DNA of 41,744 nucleotides. It comes from Lingula anatina. Taxonomy: Eukaryota > Brachiopoda > Lingulata > Lingulida > Lingulidae. This document shows positions 1-13,100 of this stretch, in pieces (within the stretch, counting starts at the first letter, position 1; each line of letters begins with the position of its first letter). Below the pieces are notes generated by a model. The model was not told where the DNA came from. It did no database searches and saw only the letters and a list, made by a program, of their open reading frames with translations. A program made the translations under genes and the position numbers. The DNA is taken from positions 50,523-92,266 of the forward strand of contig NW_019773792.1 of NCBI RefSeq assembly GCF_001039355.2, read 5' to 3'.

Positions 1-83
1 AATGTGTTTAAGGTAGATGTGGTTTAAATTTCCAACTTTCAAATTTTTTTTAATTTTTTTAAAAAGACCCCAATAAACAAAAA

Positions 84-135
<52 letters not shown>

Positions 136-541
136 GGGGTCACCGACCAAATAAGAGAACTAGGCCCAAATATGATACACCCTGCATATCGCACTAGTCC
201 CCATTCAAATCAATGGGCAAATGGGTGTTTTTCACCAAAACGTTATTTTTATAATTTTTCTAAAGTTTGAATTTTTTAAAAAAACTTTTTGTCTAAAGAG
301 GCATCCAAGTGGATTTAAATTTCGCCAAAAAATGGGGGTCACCGACCAAATAAGAGAACTACGTCAAGTTGAAGTGCGTTACACCCTGTGTGACGCACTA
401 GTCGGAAGTCCCCATTCAAATAAATGGGAAAATGGGTGTTTATGCACTAAATCGTTATTTTTTTTTATTTTATTTTTTTTAATTTGTGTCTGTGTGTGTG
501 GAGAGACATCTAAGTACATTAAAAATTTTCATTATGTTTAA
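1..541. repeat. 199-bp satellite repeat, at least two copies, with poly-A tract
   Basis: The motif GGGGGTCACCGACCAAATAA occurs near 135 and again near 334, a spacing of 199 bases. Each is followed by the same downstream blocks (a CACCCTG block, then an ACTAGT...CCCCATTCAAAT block, then AATGGG...AATGGGTGTTT). A homopolymer A run of about 45 bases lies at 88-132. A weakly open plus-strand frame over 221-541 is only the repeat read as codons. The array probably continues left of the window. Confidence 0.8.
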
Positions 542-1474
542 CAGTTGAAGTGAGTATACTCAGCTATTTTCAGATTTGTCATACTGATGCGAAGGTGTAA
601 GCCATTAACTTTACAACCAAATTATTGAAGAGAGTAATAAGGAAAATGCTCATGCATATGAAAATAGTTCATTGCCGTTGTTATTTATTTATGAATATAA
701 CATGAACGTGACATCGTAAATACTGTGTTGTCAAGTAAAATGAAGCGTCTGATACAAAGTATCAAATGCGGCATTCACGTGCTTGCTTGCGGTGCGTTCA
801 GTACACTTTGTTTACACTGACAATGACAAGTCGAGGTCAGAAGTGCACAATTTTTTCTGTATAATATAACGCAGTTTCAATTTTGTTTAGTGAATTTTCT
901 TCAAGCTGTGTGGCCATTTTCTTAACATTTGTATAAGCTACGAAATATTTCTCAGTCCAAATTTCTCTAAGTCCAAATGAGTGGCGTTACGACGCACTTC
1001 CGGTTTTCGTCGAAATCTAAGCTACGGTTTGCAGTACATTCAAGGCGCTCTACCTCAAAATGTACGCAGCCGCTTTGATTGGAATTTACAACACTTATTC
1101 TTTACATGATATAGCACCTATGTGCATAATTTGTGAGCTTTAGCTGTCATACTTTTTCTAGTGCCAATTCAAATTGGAAAAGGAGCTATTCCGACGATTT
1201 CTTGAAGGGCAAGTCTATGAACGTGCTACAGTTGTCGTATGGAATCATAGTCGACAAATGTTGTCGAAAATCTGTATCGATCATACAGAGTTACAGACAA
1301 GTTGATAATGTATGTTTATCTTATAGATAATTGTTTTATTTCCTCAAATTGATAAAACAGACTGAAGTGTCGTTAGAGACGATTGACGATGCGCTAAAAT
1401 TGCGCAAATCGTCAAATTACGTAACGACCGATCTACCTTAATGTAGCGATTTGGGGTGAGTGCAGAAAAACCAC
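541..1474. other. intergenic or intronic sequence, no gene seen
   Basis: AT-rich sequence without a convincing exon on either strand. Open frames are at most 65 codons and have no recognisable content. No long repeat was noticed. Confidence 0.5.
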
Positions 1475-1548
1475 CGACCAGACCAGGAATCGAACCCGGG
1501 ACCTCTCGCTTACAGGGCAAGTGCTCTTACCTACTGAGCTACCCGGCC
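1475..1548 (-). repeat. tRNA-like sequence, probably a tRNA-derived SINE head, anticodon TGT (Thr)
   Basis: On the minus strand the sequence folds as a complete cloverleaf of 74 bases. The acceptor 5' strand GGCCGGG (1548-1542) pairs with TCTGGTC using G-T wobbles. The D-arm is GCTC...GAGC. The anticodon stem CTTGC/GCGAG encloses loop CCTGTAA (anticodon TGT). The variable loop has five bases, and the T-arm CCGGG-TTCGATT-CCTGG carries a good B box. The three G-T pairs in the acceptor stem and a location inside dispersed repeats favour a SINE head over a working tRNA-Thr gene, although a short T run follows about 4 bases downstream. Multi-copy presence in the genome would settle it. Confidence 0.65.
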
Positions 1549-1589
1549 GGTTCTACCTGCCCCTGGCACTACATTAACATGCCCTGGAC

Positions 1590-2690
1590 AAGGTAGGCCC
1601 TATATTTCTTTCGACCTGTGGGAGGCTCTTGTAAAGATACCAAGGATTATCCATATCCATAGCGGTAACTTGATAGTAATGTTTGGTAGGTGCACGGTTT
1701 AAAAGACTAGTTTTGGTTAGAAGAATTAAAACGTGAGAAGTGGGACAATTTTTATGGACATCCTTCCAAAAATAAATAAATAGGCCTAAATAGAAAATGT
1801 CTGCAAAAATGTTGCAACTTTAAAATGAACACACACCTCCCCAAAACATTTATATGCGAAAGGCTTCTCACACACCTGTTACTAAGTCATTGAAGTTGAG
1901 AAACACTTCATCCGACAGTGAAGAAAAACGCCACAGTGAGATAATTTCTGATTACGTTGTGGGAATGCATGGTTGAACAGACGGTATGTTATCTCTTACC
2001 TCAGTGTCATATGTGGGCGTTGTCAGTGGCCATTTTTAAACAGCATTGCAGCGTTGTTTAAGTAGATAAGATGAGCCACTTGCTGTCATATTGTTCCATC
2101 TCATTAATTTCGTAAGATTAATGCTATTTTCAGTACCATATGTGCTGTTATCAATCGAGATATACAGTGCCTATTGAAACCATATATGTATAGTCAGAAA
2201 ATTGCTCGGTTTTGCATTTTAGTGCCCATAATATTCTGACTTTCACTACTCGCGATATTCCCTGAAAAACCTTTCGTAAAAGACAAACGAAAATGTTTCA
2301 GTCTCTATCTCTCTTTCTCTTTTCGAAAACAACACACGCACATATTGCCTTCTAACTTTATACGTCTTAACAGTCTCTGATACAACAAATAAGGAACAGT
2401 AAAAGGTACGGAGCCTGAAAATGGATCTTTATGGACCTCGACCCCCGATATACTACCTGTGTGTCCTTGGAGAATTACATTCTGTTTTGGTCTTTGGGGT
2501 GTCTGCCTCCTCACTGGCCATAAGGATCTCTCTGGACTTCGTCCAGTGCCATGACCTGTATTCTGGGAAGAGACATTCTGAGAACTTCCCTGTAAACCAA
2601 ACAATTATTATATGGAAAATTTCTCCTAATTTTCAACAATGTATGGAAGGTGTCTTGGTTATTACTTACGATACATAATTTATAATACAT
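1590..2690. repeat. 1.1-kb segmental duplication, left copy
   Basis: The segment is collinear with about 15205-16250. Shared blocks include GTGGGAGG followed by AGTAAA/GTAAAGA and GGATTATCC/GGTTATCC, the phrase CTTGCTGTCATATTGTTC, and CTGACTTTCACTACTCGCGA, all in the same order and orientation. It spans one GBP-type exon (2457-2589) with both its splice sites. The divergence in both copies looks moderate, so the duplication is not recent. Confidence 0.85.
2457..2589 (-). CDS. orphan exon of a third GBP paralogue (hydrophilic N-terminal leader exon)
   Basis: This 133-base exon has an AG acceptor (TTTGGTTTACAG) at its upstream edge and a GTAGTA donor at its downstream edge. It enters in phase 0 and leaves in phase 1. 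It encodes a low-complexity, polar 44-residue segment (motifs SQNV, TGHG, RSPERS, QGHTG). The copy at 15996-16128 has the same length, phase and splice sites, and about 69 percent of residues are identical. By analogy with that copy it would be the second coding exon of a GBP gene whose GTPase domain lies left of the window. I found no first exon for it between 2.6 and 7.1 kb. It could also be a stranded duplicate that is no longer used. Confidence 0.55.
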
Positions 2691-3544
2691 CTTTTCCTGG
2701 ACCTGTAAACTAAAATATTCCATATTAAATTCCAATTCTCTGTGTTTAGCTTGAGGAATCATTTTGGCTTTGCGCTTCGCTGCGCACCTCTTTTGGCTAA
2801 CATAATTTTGAATCAAATTCTTCGGAGCGTATTTTGGCTAAATCAAAATTTTCGCCTATTTGCAACCCCACAGATGGAAATTGTACTATTTGTTTCCATA
2901 CTAGTTATTAAGTGCAAGTTTTTCTAACCACCAGACAAATCAGCCAGAAAGTGGCAAGGTTGGGTTCTCACAGAATACACTCATATTACTCACAGTGAAT
3001 CATCTTTATGACTTTATTAAATGTGTGAAATAGTAAAGGTAAATGCGTTGCGTTTTTACCGAGATACAGCCCCATGCATATTTAACCCTCACGCGGAGAG
3101 TCTGTTTAACTTTTCAGCTGTGTGAGTGATGCATTTTCTCTCAAATTTGCTCTACAAAATGCACATGATTTGTTCTGTACATTACTTCGACCTTTACTAT
3201 ATTTGAAAGATTGATAAATAATCTTTATAACAACAGAAAATTTTATCATAATTTCGTTGCTATGGTTACAAACTATCGAGGTCATTTGGGGTCAATTGAT
3301 GCTTCTTTCAGATACCCACCCTACATATAGCCTAATATCTCCACTGGTAGAGCACCTTATATATTATCATTGGTATTCCCTGAGAATATAGGCATGGGGC
3401 CTAATATGAATTAAAAATCGGCGTGGACTTTTTCCTGAAAAGCATGCACCAGCGACGCAAATCTTCCTATTTTCAGGCTATTTCATCGTAAAACATACCA
3501 GTCAAATCTCGCTTCCCGGAGTTTCGATTTTCATTAAAGACTGT
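2690..3544. other. no gene seen
   Basis: AT-rich sequence without recognised exons or clear repeats. Short open frames here have no family resemblance and partly shadow the neighbouring orphan exon. Confidence 0.4.
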
Positions 3545-4046
3545 TTAAGGGGACTTATAGTAAAAGGACCAAAGTCATAGAAACAAAGCCCTGGGCTTGT
3601 AAGTTTTAATAAAAAATTAAAACAAACTTCCCAAAAGGCCAATTAAAGACGGGGATNATTCATTTTTTGTAATTTTTTTATACAGAAGCAAGACATTGGG
3701 CCGGACGGATGCCACGAACTTTTCTCTTCCCCATAGCGTACTCGACTTCTTCACTGCTTAGCTGATGTAAGACTTATGACCTATTACCGCACACGTAATC
3801 GGCTTATAACTCATTACCTATGCTCCGCCCCCCTCATGGCAACGGCCCTTAGCAACAGAGGCGTGGCTTAGTTGTCAGCCTGACTGGGGCGCGTGCCGGT
3901 TGAAAAACTCATCAAAAGACACATTTTGCGGTGCAAATTCAAAATAATTATTACAGCCAACGTTAGATACTTTTTTGATTAATAGAAACACACAAAAAAC
4001 TCAAAAACATGATTTTAAGCGTAGTTAACCCTATCTGTCCCCTTAA
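3545..4046. mobile_element. MITE-like element flanked by TTAA, about 494 bp
   Basis: The left end reads TTAA then GGGGACTTATAG. The right end is the inverse, CTATCTGTCCCC then TTAA, giving terminal inverted repeats of about 12 bases with two mismatches. The flanking TTAA tetranucleotides (3545-3548 and 4043-4046) are the target duplication expected of piggyBac or Kolobok type transposases. No transposase frame lies inside, so it would be non-autonomous. A single N lies at 3657. The interior holds a GC-rich patch near 3830-3900. Confidence 0.6.
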
Positions 4047-4139
4047 GTCAGTTCCAACGTGAATCAGTGCCTACATTACTAAAATAAGCTCTGGTATCTT
4101 CTATGAATTCATTTCCGGGTGAAATTATATATACGAAGT

Positions 4140-5290
4140 TGAAGTGCTGGTTAACCTTGCATTCGAAACTAAGTTCGTGAAACCGGTAATGGTCGGTTCA
4201 AGTAGGAGGAAGGCGCACGCTGCAGATTTCCCAAATTTCAAGAAGCAAACAGCACATGCACTGTGCGTTGTTGTTCAGTAGACAATTACAAAGGCAAAAA
4301 AGTGGTGTGACATTCAGGAGATACGACAAAGATGTATGGGCCACCTCTCCATGCTTGAATTACGTCTAGAATAAGAGGATACAAATGCCGAAAATGGACC
4401 ATGGCCTGCGTCGTGCATATCACGTATGGTGTAGATCAGTTTCATCTTCTTAAGCAATGTGGAGTGCACTCGACTCAGTCATCTGCCCAGCATATAGTCA
4501 CATGCTGTGGTCTTTTGGGTAGCCACAAGAACATATCAACAGTTATTTCCTTGGACCTAACGGGAGCTTTAACGCACAGTTGATCCAGTTTTTATCAGAA
4601 GAATGGGGAAGTTTTCTGTCCAGAGGTCTCAGGTAATACAAATGTTTACATATATTAATCTAACATAAAACTTACATTAAACCTTTTATTATTAATGTGC
4701 TCACCGAATCAATATTAGACAGAGGATTGAAAAGGACATTATCATGTTCGTCTTGTTAAAATGTACTAGTTAATGTGCAGTAGTAATAAGATAAAGCATA
4801 AAACTTCCTAGTTCCCAAGTTGGATATCATAAAAGTTTTAATGCATGCTGAATTATTAATTTGATTTTGATACTTAAAATATATGAAATAAAGCTTTGTT
4901 GTTAAATGATGTTCATGGTAAGTTTTGTCAGTTGAAGATTAAACCCATTTAATAAAATGGAGAATGAAATTTCCTTATTATTTCAGGTAGAATATGTTAG
5001 AAGACTGGTCAGAGAAAGCCAGGAAATATGACAAAAAAATAAAGTGGTTAATCCAGGGGCTGAAAAAAAGGAAGTGTGAGGAGGATTGGCTCACTGCCGA
5101 AAGGAGTATATTGTTTTCACATTTATCTACTTGAAAAAGTGTTATATCTACGGTTGGAGGACACCAATGACCTGATAGATAAAGCATTTGTCAGTCATGG
5201 AGAAACAAGAAGAGTCCCTAGAAAGTGCAGCAATTTCTTGGAACTTCATCAGAATCTGAGAGCTGATACATTTGGATTATCTTTTTGATA
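4140..5290 (+). pseudogene. unidentified decayed coding-like sequence
   Basis: Several short plus-strand stretches look protein-like, but they lie in different frames. One ends at a possible donor near 4630 and another (about 4994-5130) is lysine- and tryptophan-rich after a TTATTTCAG acceptor-like site. Stops and shifts separate them. I do not recognise a family. A degraded transposable-element gene is the simplest reading, and chance open frames are possible. Confidence 0.2.
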
Positions 5291-7145
5291 AAGGAGATTT
5301 TTGTCTTGTTTCATTTCATTGAAGATATTCATGAATGCAACCTTGAATTGAGCACATGTTACTAAAACGCTGATAATGGATATCAATATTTTAATCTTTC
5401 AAGCAAAGATCAGTATGACATATTTTGTAGCAATTCATTGCCCTGGTCTTGAGCACTGGTAGTTCAAAACAATCCAGGGGGTATGATGGCATGATATAAG
5501 TTCTTTTCACATCAATTTTCATTTTTCTCTTAAAGGGCAAAAAATTAAGTGGATTATTTGAAGTTCTGTTGGTTTGCTGTGTTTGAAAAATAAAAATCAA
5601 GTGTTTCTGTCTTTTTCTTTAGTTGAAAAAAATATCTAAAAATTTTCATGAGTCAAAACTTTGCATGTTTCTTATTCACTTACGGAGACAAGAGCACTAT
5701 TATGGGAATGTTAGTTAAAATGACTTCTATCTATAGATAACCTATAGAGATTATGGTTATAAGTATTTTTTGTATGTAGTTTTGATCATTATGCTTTCAA
5801 GTAATTCACTTATTTATACATACATATCCCATGAAAATGATTGTGTTGTAGACTGAATAGTTAGTTGATTGATTAATGCCCATTTGTGTTCAATATTATT
5901 TGTTGAAGAAGTGATTGATTGATGCCCATTTGTGTTCACTTTTATTAGTTGAAGAAGTAATCTGTTTTTGATAATAAGTAGACTACGTGTACTACATGTA
6001 GTCTGAAGTTTCTGTGAACATGTTGAAGGACATTTACTTTCTCTATAAAATAACATATAAAAAACGTGGGTTGTTTGTTGTTTTCTCTTCTCAATTAATA
6101 AAGATTTTAGACTAATCTTATTTTTAATTAATTTTGTATGTCATAGCATTATAGAAAATGCACTGCTGGTTGAACAATGGCAATATGAGCACTTGAGCAA
6201 AGGATAGAAACTTGCCGGTTGAAAAGGGTTAACATCTTGACCGGTGCTACATAAATTTCAGTAATCTGTTTTTGATAATAATGACCAAAATATAAGATTG
6301 GAGGTTTAAATTTTCAAAAGTAGGCTTTGACAGAGGGACATTACCTTCTTTTGTAAAGTATACTGTTTAAAATTACCGTGATTAGAGGAAGTGAGCAGGT
6401 ATTACTGGCCAAGACAAGAGCAACACCAATCTAAATTCTTACATTTTCAGACATCAATATATCGCCAACAAAATAAAAGTCCACGAAGATCTCTTTTGTA
6501 TTTTATCACCCTAATGTTCCTTTAAAAACACATATAGGTTTTACAGTCATAGGACCTCTACCAGTGGGTATATGACTCTTTGAAAATCGCCTTGCTCAAA
6601 TATGGTTTTTGGGGGGTGGGGGTGCAAAATGTGGGCACAGCGGGGACTAGGTGGGTGATATTTTTGTTTGAATGTCTTGGGGGGAAGAATATTGATTGAT
6701 AAAAATATCATATAGGAATATTGTAAATATATAGCTAGATAAGGGGGAAATAAGCATATATATGAGTTGCATGGCTGCTGACTGAAAATCTGCTTCGAAA
6801 GCCGGAAAAATTGAAAATTGGGCATAAATCCCTTGAAGTACGGTTTTGGGGCCTAACGTTTGGCAGAAGTTAAAAGGGTCCCCAGGCAAGTATTTCAGCC
6901 CAATAAGGTCACATTCTGTGAACCCTCACCTTGTCTGGTGCTTAAAAAAAAAACAAAAAAAAACTGGCACTTAATGAGAATTTTTCTACACATCACACAA
7001 TCGTTATAAACAAATGTTATCTAATGTTACCTGATAAATCAAGTCAATTATTTTATTACAGTAAACTCCATACATGTACTTGTGTTTGTCCTTTATTGAA
7101 ACTTTTGATTACGTAAACTAAACATACATAACATATTTCACGTAC
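5290..7145. other. long stretch downstream of the GBP N-terminal exons; no helical-domain exons found
   Basis: If the GBP of 7146-18365 were complete, its coiled-coil exons should follow here on the minus strand. I looked for lysine/glutamate-rich frames bounded by AG and GT and found none. A 26-base direct repeat unit (GATTGATTGATGCCCATTTG type) occurs around 5870-5930. Otherwise the sequence is unremarkable and AT-rich. Confidence 0.5.
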
Positions 7146-10100
7146 CTCCATTTCCGTGTTGTACTTCACCACCATGTTTCCCAGTATTTTTTTGTGCCTT
7201 AACTCTACACTAGCACCCCAGGCACTCTTTATGACAGGTACATCGTCTGGATCATTGACAGCTTGAACATAGTGCTGCAACATTGTGGCAAGCTGATCTC
7301 CTACAAAATGTGAAAAAGGGTGACCTTTAAATGCACCCGAAAACTTAAATTTGAGACCAATTTTCAGTCTGGATGGCATTAACCTTGCGCCTTTATTTTC
7401 CAAATGGAATGAACAAATAAATCCAAGGAAACACCTTACCTGTTATCTTAGAGTTCACAGTCATATCTTTATTGCATTCTAGATCAGACAGGATGTATTC
7501 TATAAACTCCTTCATTTTCTCATTGAATTTGAGTTCAATATTATTAGCGTTTGCTACAATATCTTCCACAACATCTGAACCTCCTGGTAAAGGTAGAGTA
7601 AATGCCTCCACCCTTTCAAAAATCGTCATTATGGCTCTCCCTATCTTCTCTTGGTCGGTTTCTTCCTTTTTCTGAGTGTCTTTCTTGAAAACCTGTTGTT
7701 AAAACGCCATGTGAGATTATTATGCAGCTATGAAATATGGATGACCATGAAGATGATAAATTGTGATCAAAATCAATGTATTATATGATAATTAGACCTT
7801 GAGAATTTTTGACCAAATTGTTAGGTGATTAGAAAAAAATGCACTTCAAGCGCTCTTTTGATTATTAAGCGTAGGATTAAGTTGAGAACAAACAAATAAT
7901 CGTCATATTTACGAATTATTTATTTTATTTTTGATGTCTTTTTTTATTTTCTGTTTTCAATTTGAATATTCGCTATCAAAGGTCTGTAAACTCACCACTT
8001 CCTTCACGTAGTCAGAGGGTGTCATTTCCTCTCCAGTGTCAGGGTGGACTAACTTCAAATAGACGTCTCGTAAAAGCCACATAAAGTTTGGAAACACCCT
8101 GCGAAGTGCCCCCATATCTTCTGTAACCTCCTCATTTTCTTTTACCCGAATTTTACCAATAACGTCAGTAAGGACTCTAAATACAAAATAAATTCTTCTT
8201 TTGTATATTTTAGAAAAATGACAAGTAGATCTTCCTCATAAATTTGCAGAATAAAAAAAAATATGCTACTCAAAAGAACTAAGGCAACACCCGCCATTTC
8301 AGGAAAAAAAAGTTTGACCCATGTTTATTTAGTCAAGACAATTATTTCTGCTTGTGTATTTACGGCGTGTGATGCTAGTAATTGACAACCACGAGTGAGT
8401 GAGGAGCGGGGAGTGTTTTGTAGAGTAAATGAGTTGATTGGCATGTTGATATGGTACTTATACAACTCCATGCAATGTAAACGGAGAGAAGGCTGCTCCA
8501 GATTGAAAGAGGTAAAGAGACAAACGAATAGAAACGGCACGGAATCAACTGGAAAGTGGTTCATAAATAAGATGAAAGAATAGTAAAGAGTAGTAGCTTC
8601 TACCTAGCGTGACAATTTAAGATATTGACAAAAATGATACGTTTGACAGCACGAAAGGTATTCTTCAGGTCAAGAGAAGAAAAATTAGCTTGGTTGCTAC
8701 TTACAAGACAATGAACATTTTTCAATATGGCCGTCAAATTATGAAGAAAAAAATAGAAAAACGACCAGAAGTCGCCCGGTATACTTTATTTAGAGCTTCT
8801 TTGAACGTTTATCCTATCAGAAGGACTCGGAATACACTTAAGCTTGTAGCAAGAAAAAGGCCGTCAAAACATTTGTCAGAAAGTGATAAAAGCTGCAAAA
8901 ATAGTTAGTTTTTCTTTGCATATTTAGTCTCATTTAAACCATATTTGCTTCCTATAATTAAGTTATTTAATATATTTTGTTTGTGATGCGCCCAAACTGT
9001 CAGAACAATGGTGAAATTATCATCCCTTACACATTCAGTCCAAACATCCAGACAAGTGAAGATAGCAACTAAGCAGACGGTCATTGAGTGAGGAGTAAAG
9101 GGTGGCCTCCTATCAAGTGAGTGCTAATTGCCTAGTTGCTGAGGGGCGGCTATATAATGTCAAAGCAAAGGAAGATTTTGTTGTTCTGGTGCAGCATTCA
9201 ATATTTTGTTTTATGTCAGCCTAATAATAATCTCACTCACTGTCATTTAGATCAATTTTGATCTTAAAAACTAAGCCAGTACGCTTTAAGACTAGTTAAT
9301 CTTTAAGGCCACGCCAGATTAGTTATGATATGAAATAACACTTTACAACCAGATCAGACACATAAAAACTAGCATGTCAACTTATACAACGAGAAGTTTA
9401 CGTCTGGACTTCACCATCTTTGCCACAGATACATTGGTGAAATGTGGGGAACAAGACTGTGGGGAAGTACAATACTCTTTTTCAGCCGTAGCAGTAAGCT
9501 ATAATATGCGTGTATTTAGACTAAAATTGGATCATTTGTCAAATATTTTATGCTGTGTATTCAATGATAAACATTCATTTGTTTTTACGGAATTCATACT
9601 TGAGTTCTACTAGGTCCTTCTTCGTTGGTACTTTCATGGTGTTATAAATCAGCAGTGACGTAAGCAGCACCATCATCACCAGTAGACCGCCATGATCAGC
9701 GTATTCGGGATAAACGGCATCTGTCAAAAAAAAAAAAAAAAAAAAAATTCTTATTGGAAATACATGTATCTTCTAATAGTTGGGTAGAATAATTTAGTGA
9801 CAGATACTAAGAACCTGCACAATTGGTATGAAATTCTCAGCTTTCGGCAGAGTGGCAAATAGCAAATGTTAAACCAGATTAGATTCAGTTGTGTTTGCAG
9901 AAAGACCAATTCAGAAGTTGGTACTCTTAGTTCCAAGCACTGATAAGGATAATGGGTAAGTATGTGTAGCATTCACAAGCAAAAACGCAGGCTTAGACTG
10001 AGTAATTATATTCGGACATAAAATTGAAATACTGACCACTTTGGCCTTAGAAAGCCTCTCATTGTGTCTGCAGTAGACCTGTAACAATTCATATGGACCA

Positions 10101-13100
10101 CACCCAAATAATGTCTATATTCACGTAGCGCGTACGTTGCGCTTCTCCATGCTTGACTCACAAGAGAGACATAAATTTCTACTTACCAGTTCCCTCGCTG
10201 TCTAACAAGATAGTGACAAATCCTTTCTCTCTGTTTCTCAGAACCTTTGTTCCCATCCAAATACCGGACGACTTAGGGTACATTTTATTTCCAAGCTCAA
10301 ACGCATCGTGAGTGCCAGCCAACCTGTAAGTTGAGAAAGACCCATTTAATGGATAATATACCGTAAATGCATCAAAGGGACATCAGGACAGATGCTTTTA
10401 AATGATCCCAATTTGTGAAATAGCTTTAAAAGCAGTGGTCTCAAATAAAGCACACTTGAAAATGATGTGTGCTCTTGTACTTGTGTACAGGTGCATGTTA
10501 GATTGCTGTCGGATGCGCTTGGAAAAACCGTTGCAGTCTGAGTGAGAAACTTTTAAGGGCAATTATTAAGTAACGAGATAGGGAAAATTTGAGATAAGTT
10601 TATTTTTGTAAAATTATGCTTGTTTGGTTGATTTTTTCAAATAAAGTAATTGTTAACTTTAATATTGTGTTATTGATATTTGCTGGCGTCAAGGGGTACT
10701 CTGACCCGTACCAGAAAGTTGAATTATTTTTAATTTGTGCAAAATGGCTTGTTGTACATTGGTCTACATGTAGCTGTCACCGACTTTTTTGTAGTCCAAA
10801 CGGCTTCTGCTGTCAACCAATCAAAATTTGAACCATAATAAATTGAACATAGCCTAAACATACCTTGACACAGCGTACGACTTTCCGCTCTGAGCTGTTC
10901 CACAAATCCCCACTACACTGACCGGATCTTTTACGTCCCGCAGCAGCTCCAGTGCCTCGTCCACCACGACCAGGTGGGTTCTTATCACACCTGGCCGCTT
11001 AACTACCTTGACTGAAGACGGATCATACTGATAGTCGTTCGGCAAAATTAGAGGCACAGAGGTTTGCCTTGTTGCTAGATCTCTTTGGGAGATGGGCAAT
11101 ATCTCGTAGCCCTGTCGTATATGAGGGGCCGTCAGCGATCTGTCCTCTGTTGCCATGTTTCCACAGCTGGTGTCTGTTTATGTAAAGAGGACATGCTTTG
11201 TTATTGATGTTGTATGTTTAAATATATAAAAAATGTATATTTGAATATATTTGTATCGAACATAAACATTGTACTAGGATTGTATATCACAAATAAAGTA
11301 AACATCCATCTTTGGCACATGGATGCTTCCATGCAGTTCGTTGTAATAGATAAACAAATATTTCATATAACTGTTTGCTAAAGTTATGCATGCTTCATAT
11401 TATTGAGAAACCATCTTAGTGACTCTTCTATTGCTATCAGCGTGCACGTAAATTCCCTTGTCACATTTTGACTAAATTCCTGACTTTTCTAAATTCTTGG
11501 CTTTTCTAAATTCCTGACTTTCTCTTCTGTGGAGATGACTTTACTCCATCATGTTTAAGTCATTTTAAAGTGACCTCATCTCAAAGTGAAAATTTGCTTT
11601 ATCCAGTTATGTTATAATGTTATTCTTATACTGGATCTTATGTTGAAACGGAGATTAATAATACATATCCCACGCAGACTGTCATCGCGCGACATCAGTT
11701 ACAACTCATAAGATCCAGCATTACAATAATTTGTCATCATTTTTGCACTCGACTTGCCTAACGTAAAGATTCTCGTAGACCTATAACACACTTCGACAAT
11801 TATCTTAAATTTGGTGTATCAAATGCATGACGTTAGCCAACACTTCTACTACGCGGTCAAGCCTCTCCGGGCCATTTAAAATGGAATTTAAAACATGTAT
11901 TTAAAAATTACACTATAACCGAAGTTTGATGAGAACAGATTTTAATAACTTCCAGCGAATTTGCAATAAAGGGGGATTTCTTTTATGATTTTACAGTACC
12001 TAAATTCACTTGTTTAAATTATTCCTCCTCTTCAACTCATATTTTTATGCTGTATCCGTATTAATAATACGTATCCGTATTAATCCGTAAATATCCGTAA
12101 ATATCCGTATTAATAATAATAATAAGCTTCTTATATGGCACCTTACATGCTACCTCAAGGCGCCTTACAATAATGGATTATATAGATTAAATCATTAAAA
12201 TGACTACAATATTTAAATCTAAAACTTTTATTGGAAACCATTTAAAATCAACACTCTTTGATGGAAAAATACTTGTTGAGAAAGACAGATTTACTAAACT
12301 CAGGAGAACCGGAGATAACACACTAATACAGGTCCGATGGAAATCATTTTTTTTTTTGCTTTTCAGGGAAGCTGTGATAGTTAGCTCTGGCAGTTTTAAA
12401 TATTTCCCAGTGTATTTCCAATTTTGAATTGCACCACTGTCATTCTAGCTTCCTGATGTTATTTTTCCTCTCTTCACTGAGTTCAGATGTAAACCATTCA
12501 GCCTGCTGTTTAACCACCTTAACTCTGCTCTGCGTTGGTGCAATATCCTCTCTGATCTTGGATATAGACTTATTATACAGATCTTGTAAAGTCTATTAAA
12601 CACAACTAGATTTTATATTGCCTTTGTGTATAAATGTTCGCATGTTACTGTCACATACATTTGTGGCGGTTTAACTTGGGGTGATATTTACATTAAATTG
12701 TGGCAGGTAATACCTGTACTTAGATTAACTCGTGGCATGTGTAGATAGTCACATTAATTTTAGCGGATGATGGCCTATTTGACTTGTGGCAGGCAATGGT
12801 CACAGCCGTCTTATAACACACTTTAAAGTTGTGGCATAAATAAATTAAAGGTTTTTCGTCAGATCGTTGGAATGGCCTGAACGGAGCATATTCTTCAGAA
12901 AACATGCCCATATAACATATCTTAATCCAAATACACAAATTAAAAGCTCATTTTGTAAATTTTTACTTTAAAAAACGTCCTTTTTGCTTAGCCTACGAGT
13001 TAATGGACAATATAAATATCTAAATCCTCGTGAAGCTGTGTAAAACCATTCCCCGTCTATTCAATTCTTTAACTAGCATTTATTTATGGTTATCCCAAGT

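Noticed and set aside
221-541. 106-codon frame at the left end
   Set aside because: It lies within the 199-bp satellite and reads phenylalanine-rich poly-T tracts.
4140-4630. Possible THAP-type zinc finger start
   Set aside because: Cysteines and the following basic block fall in different frames, and no complete motif can be read.
7056-7145. Read-through of the last N-terminal GBP exon as a natural short C-terminus
   Set aside because: The exon ends at a good GTACGT donor, the following residues are not GBP-like, and the nearest AATAAA lies before the read-through stop.
8690-8908. 72-codon basic frame in a GBP intron
   Set aside because: No family pattern, no splice sites matching the host gene and no element ends that could be paired.
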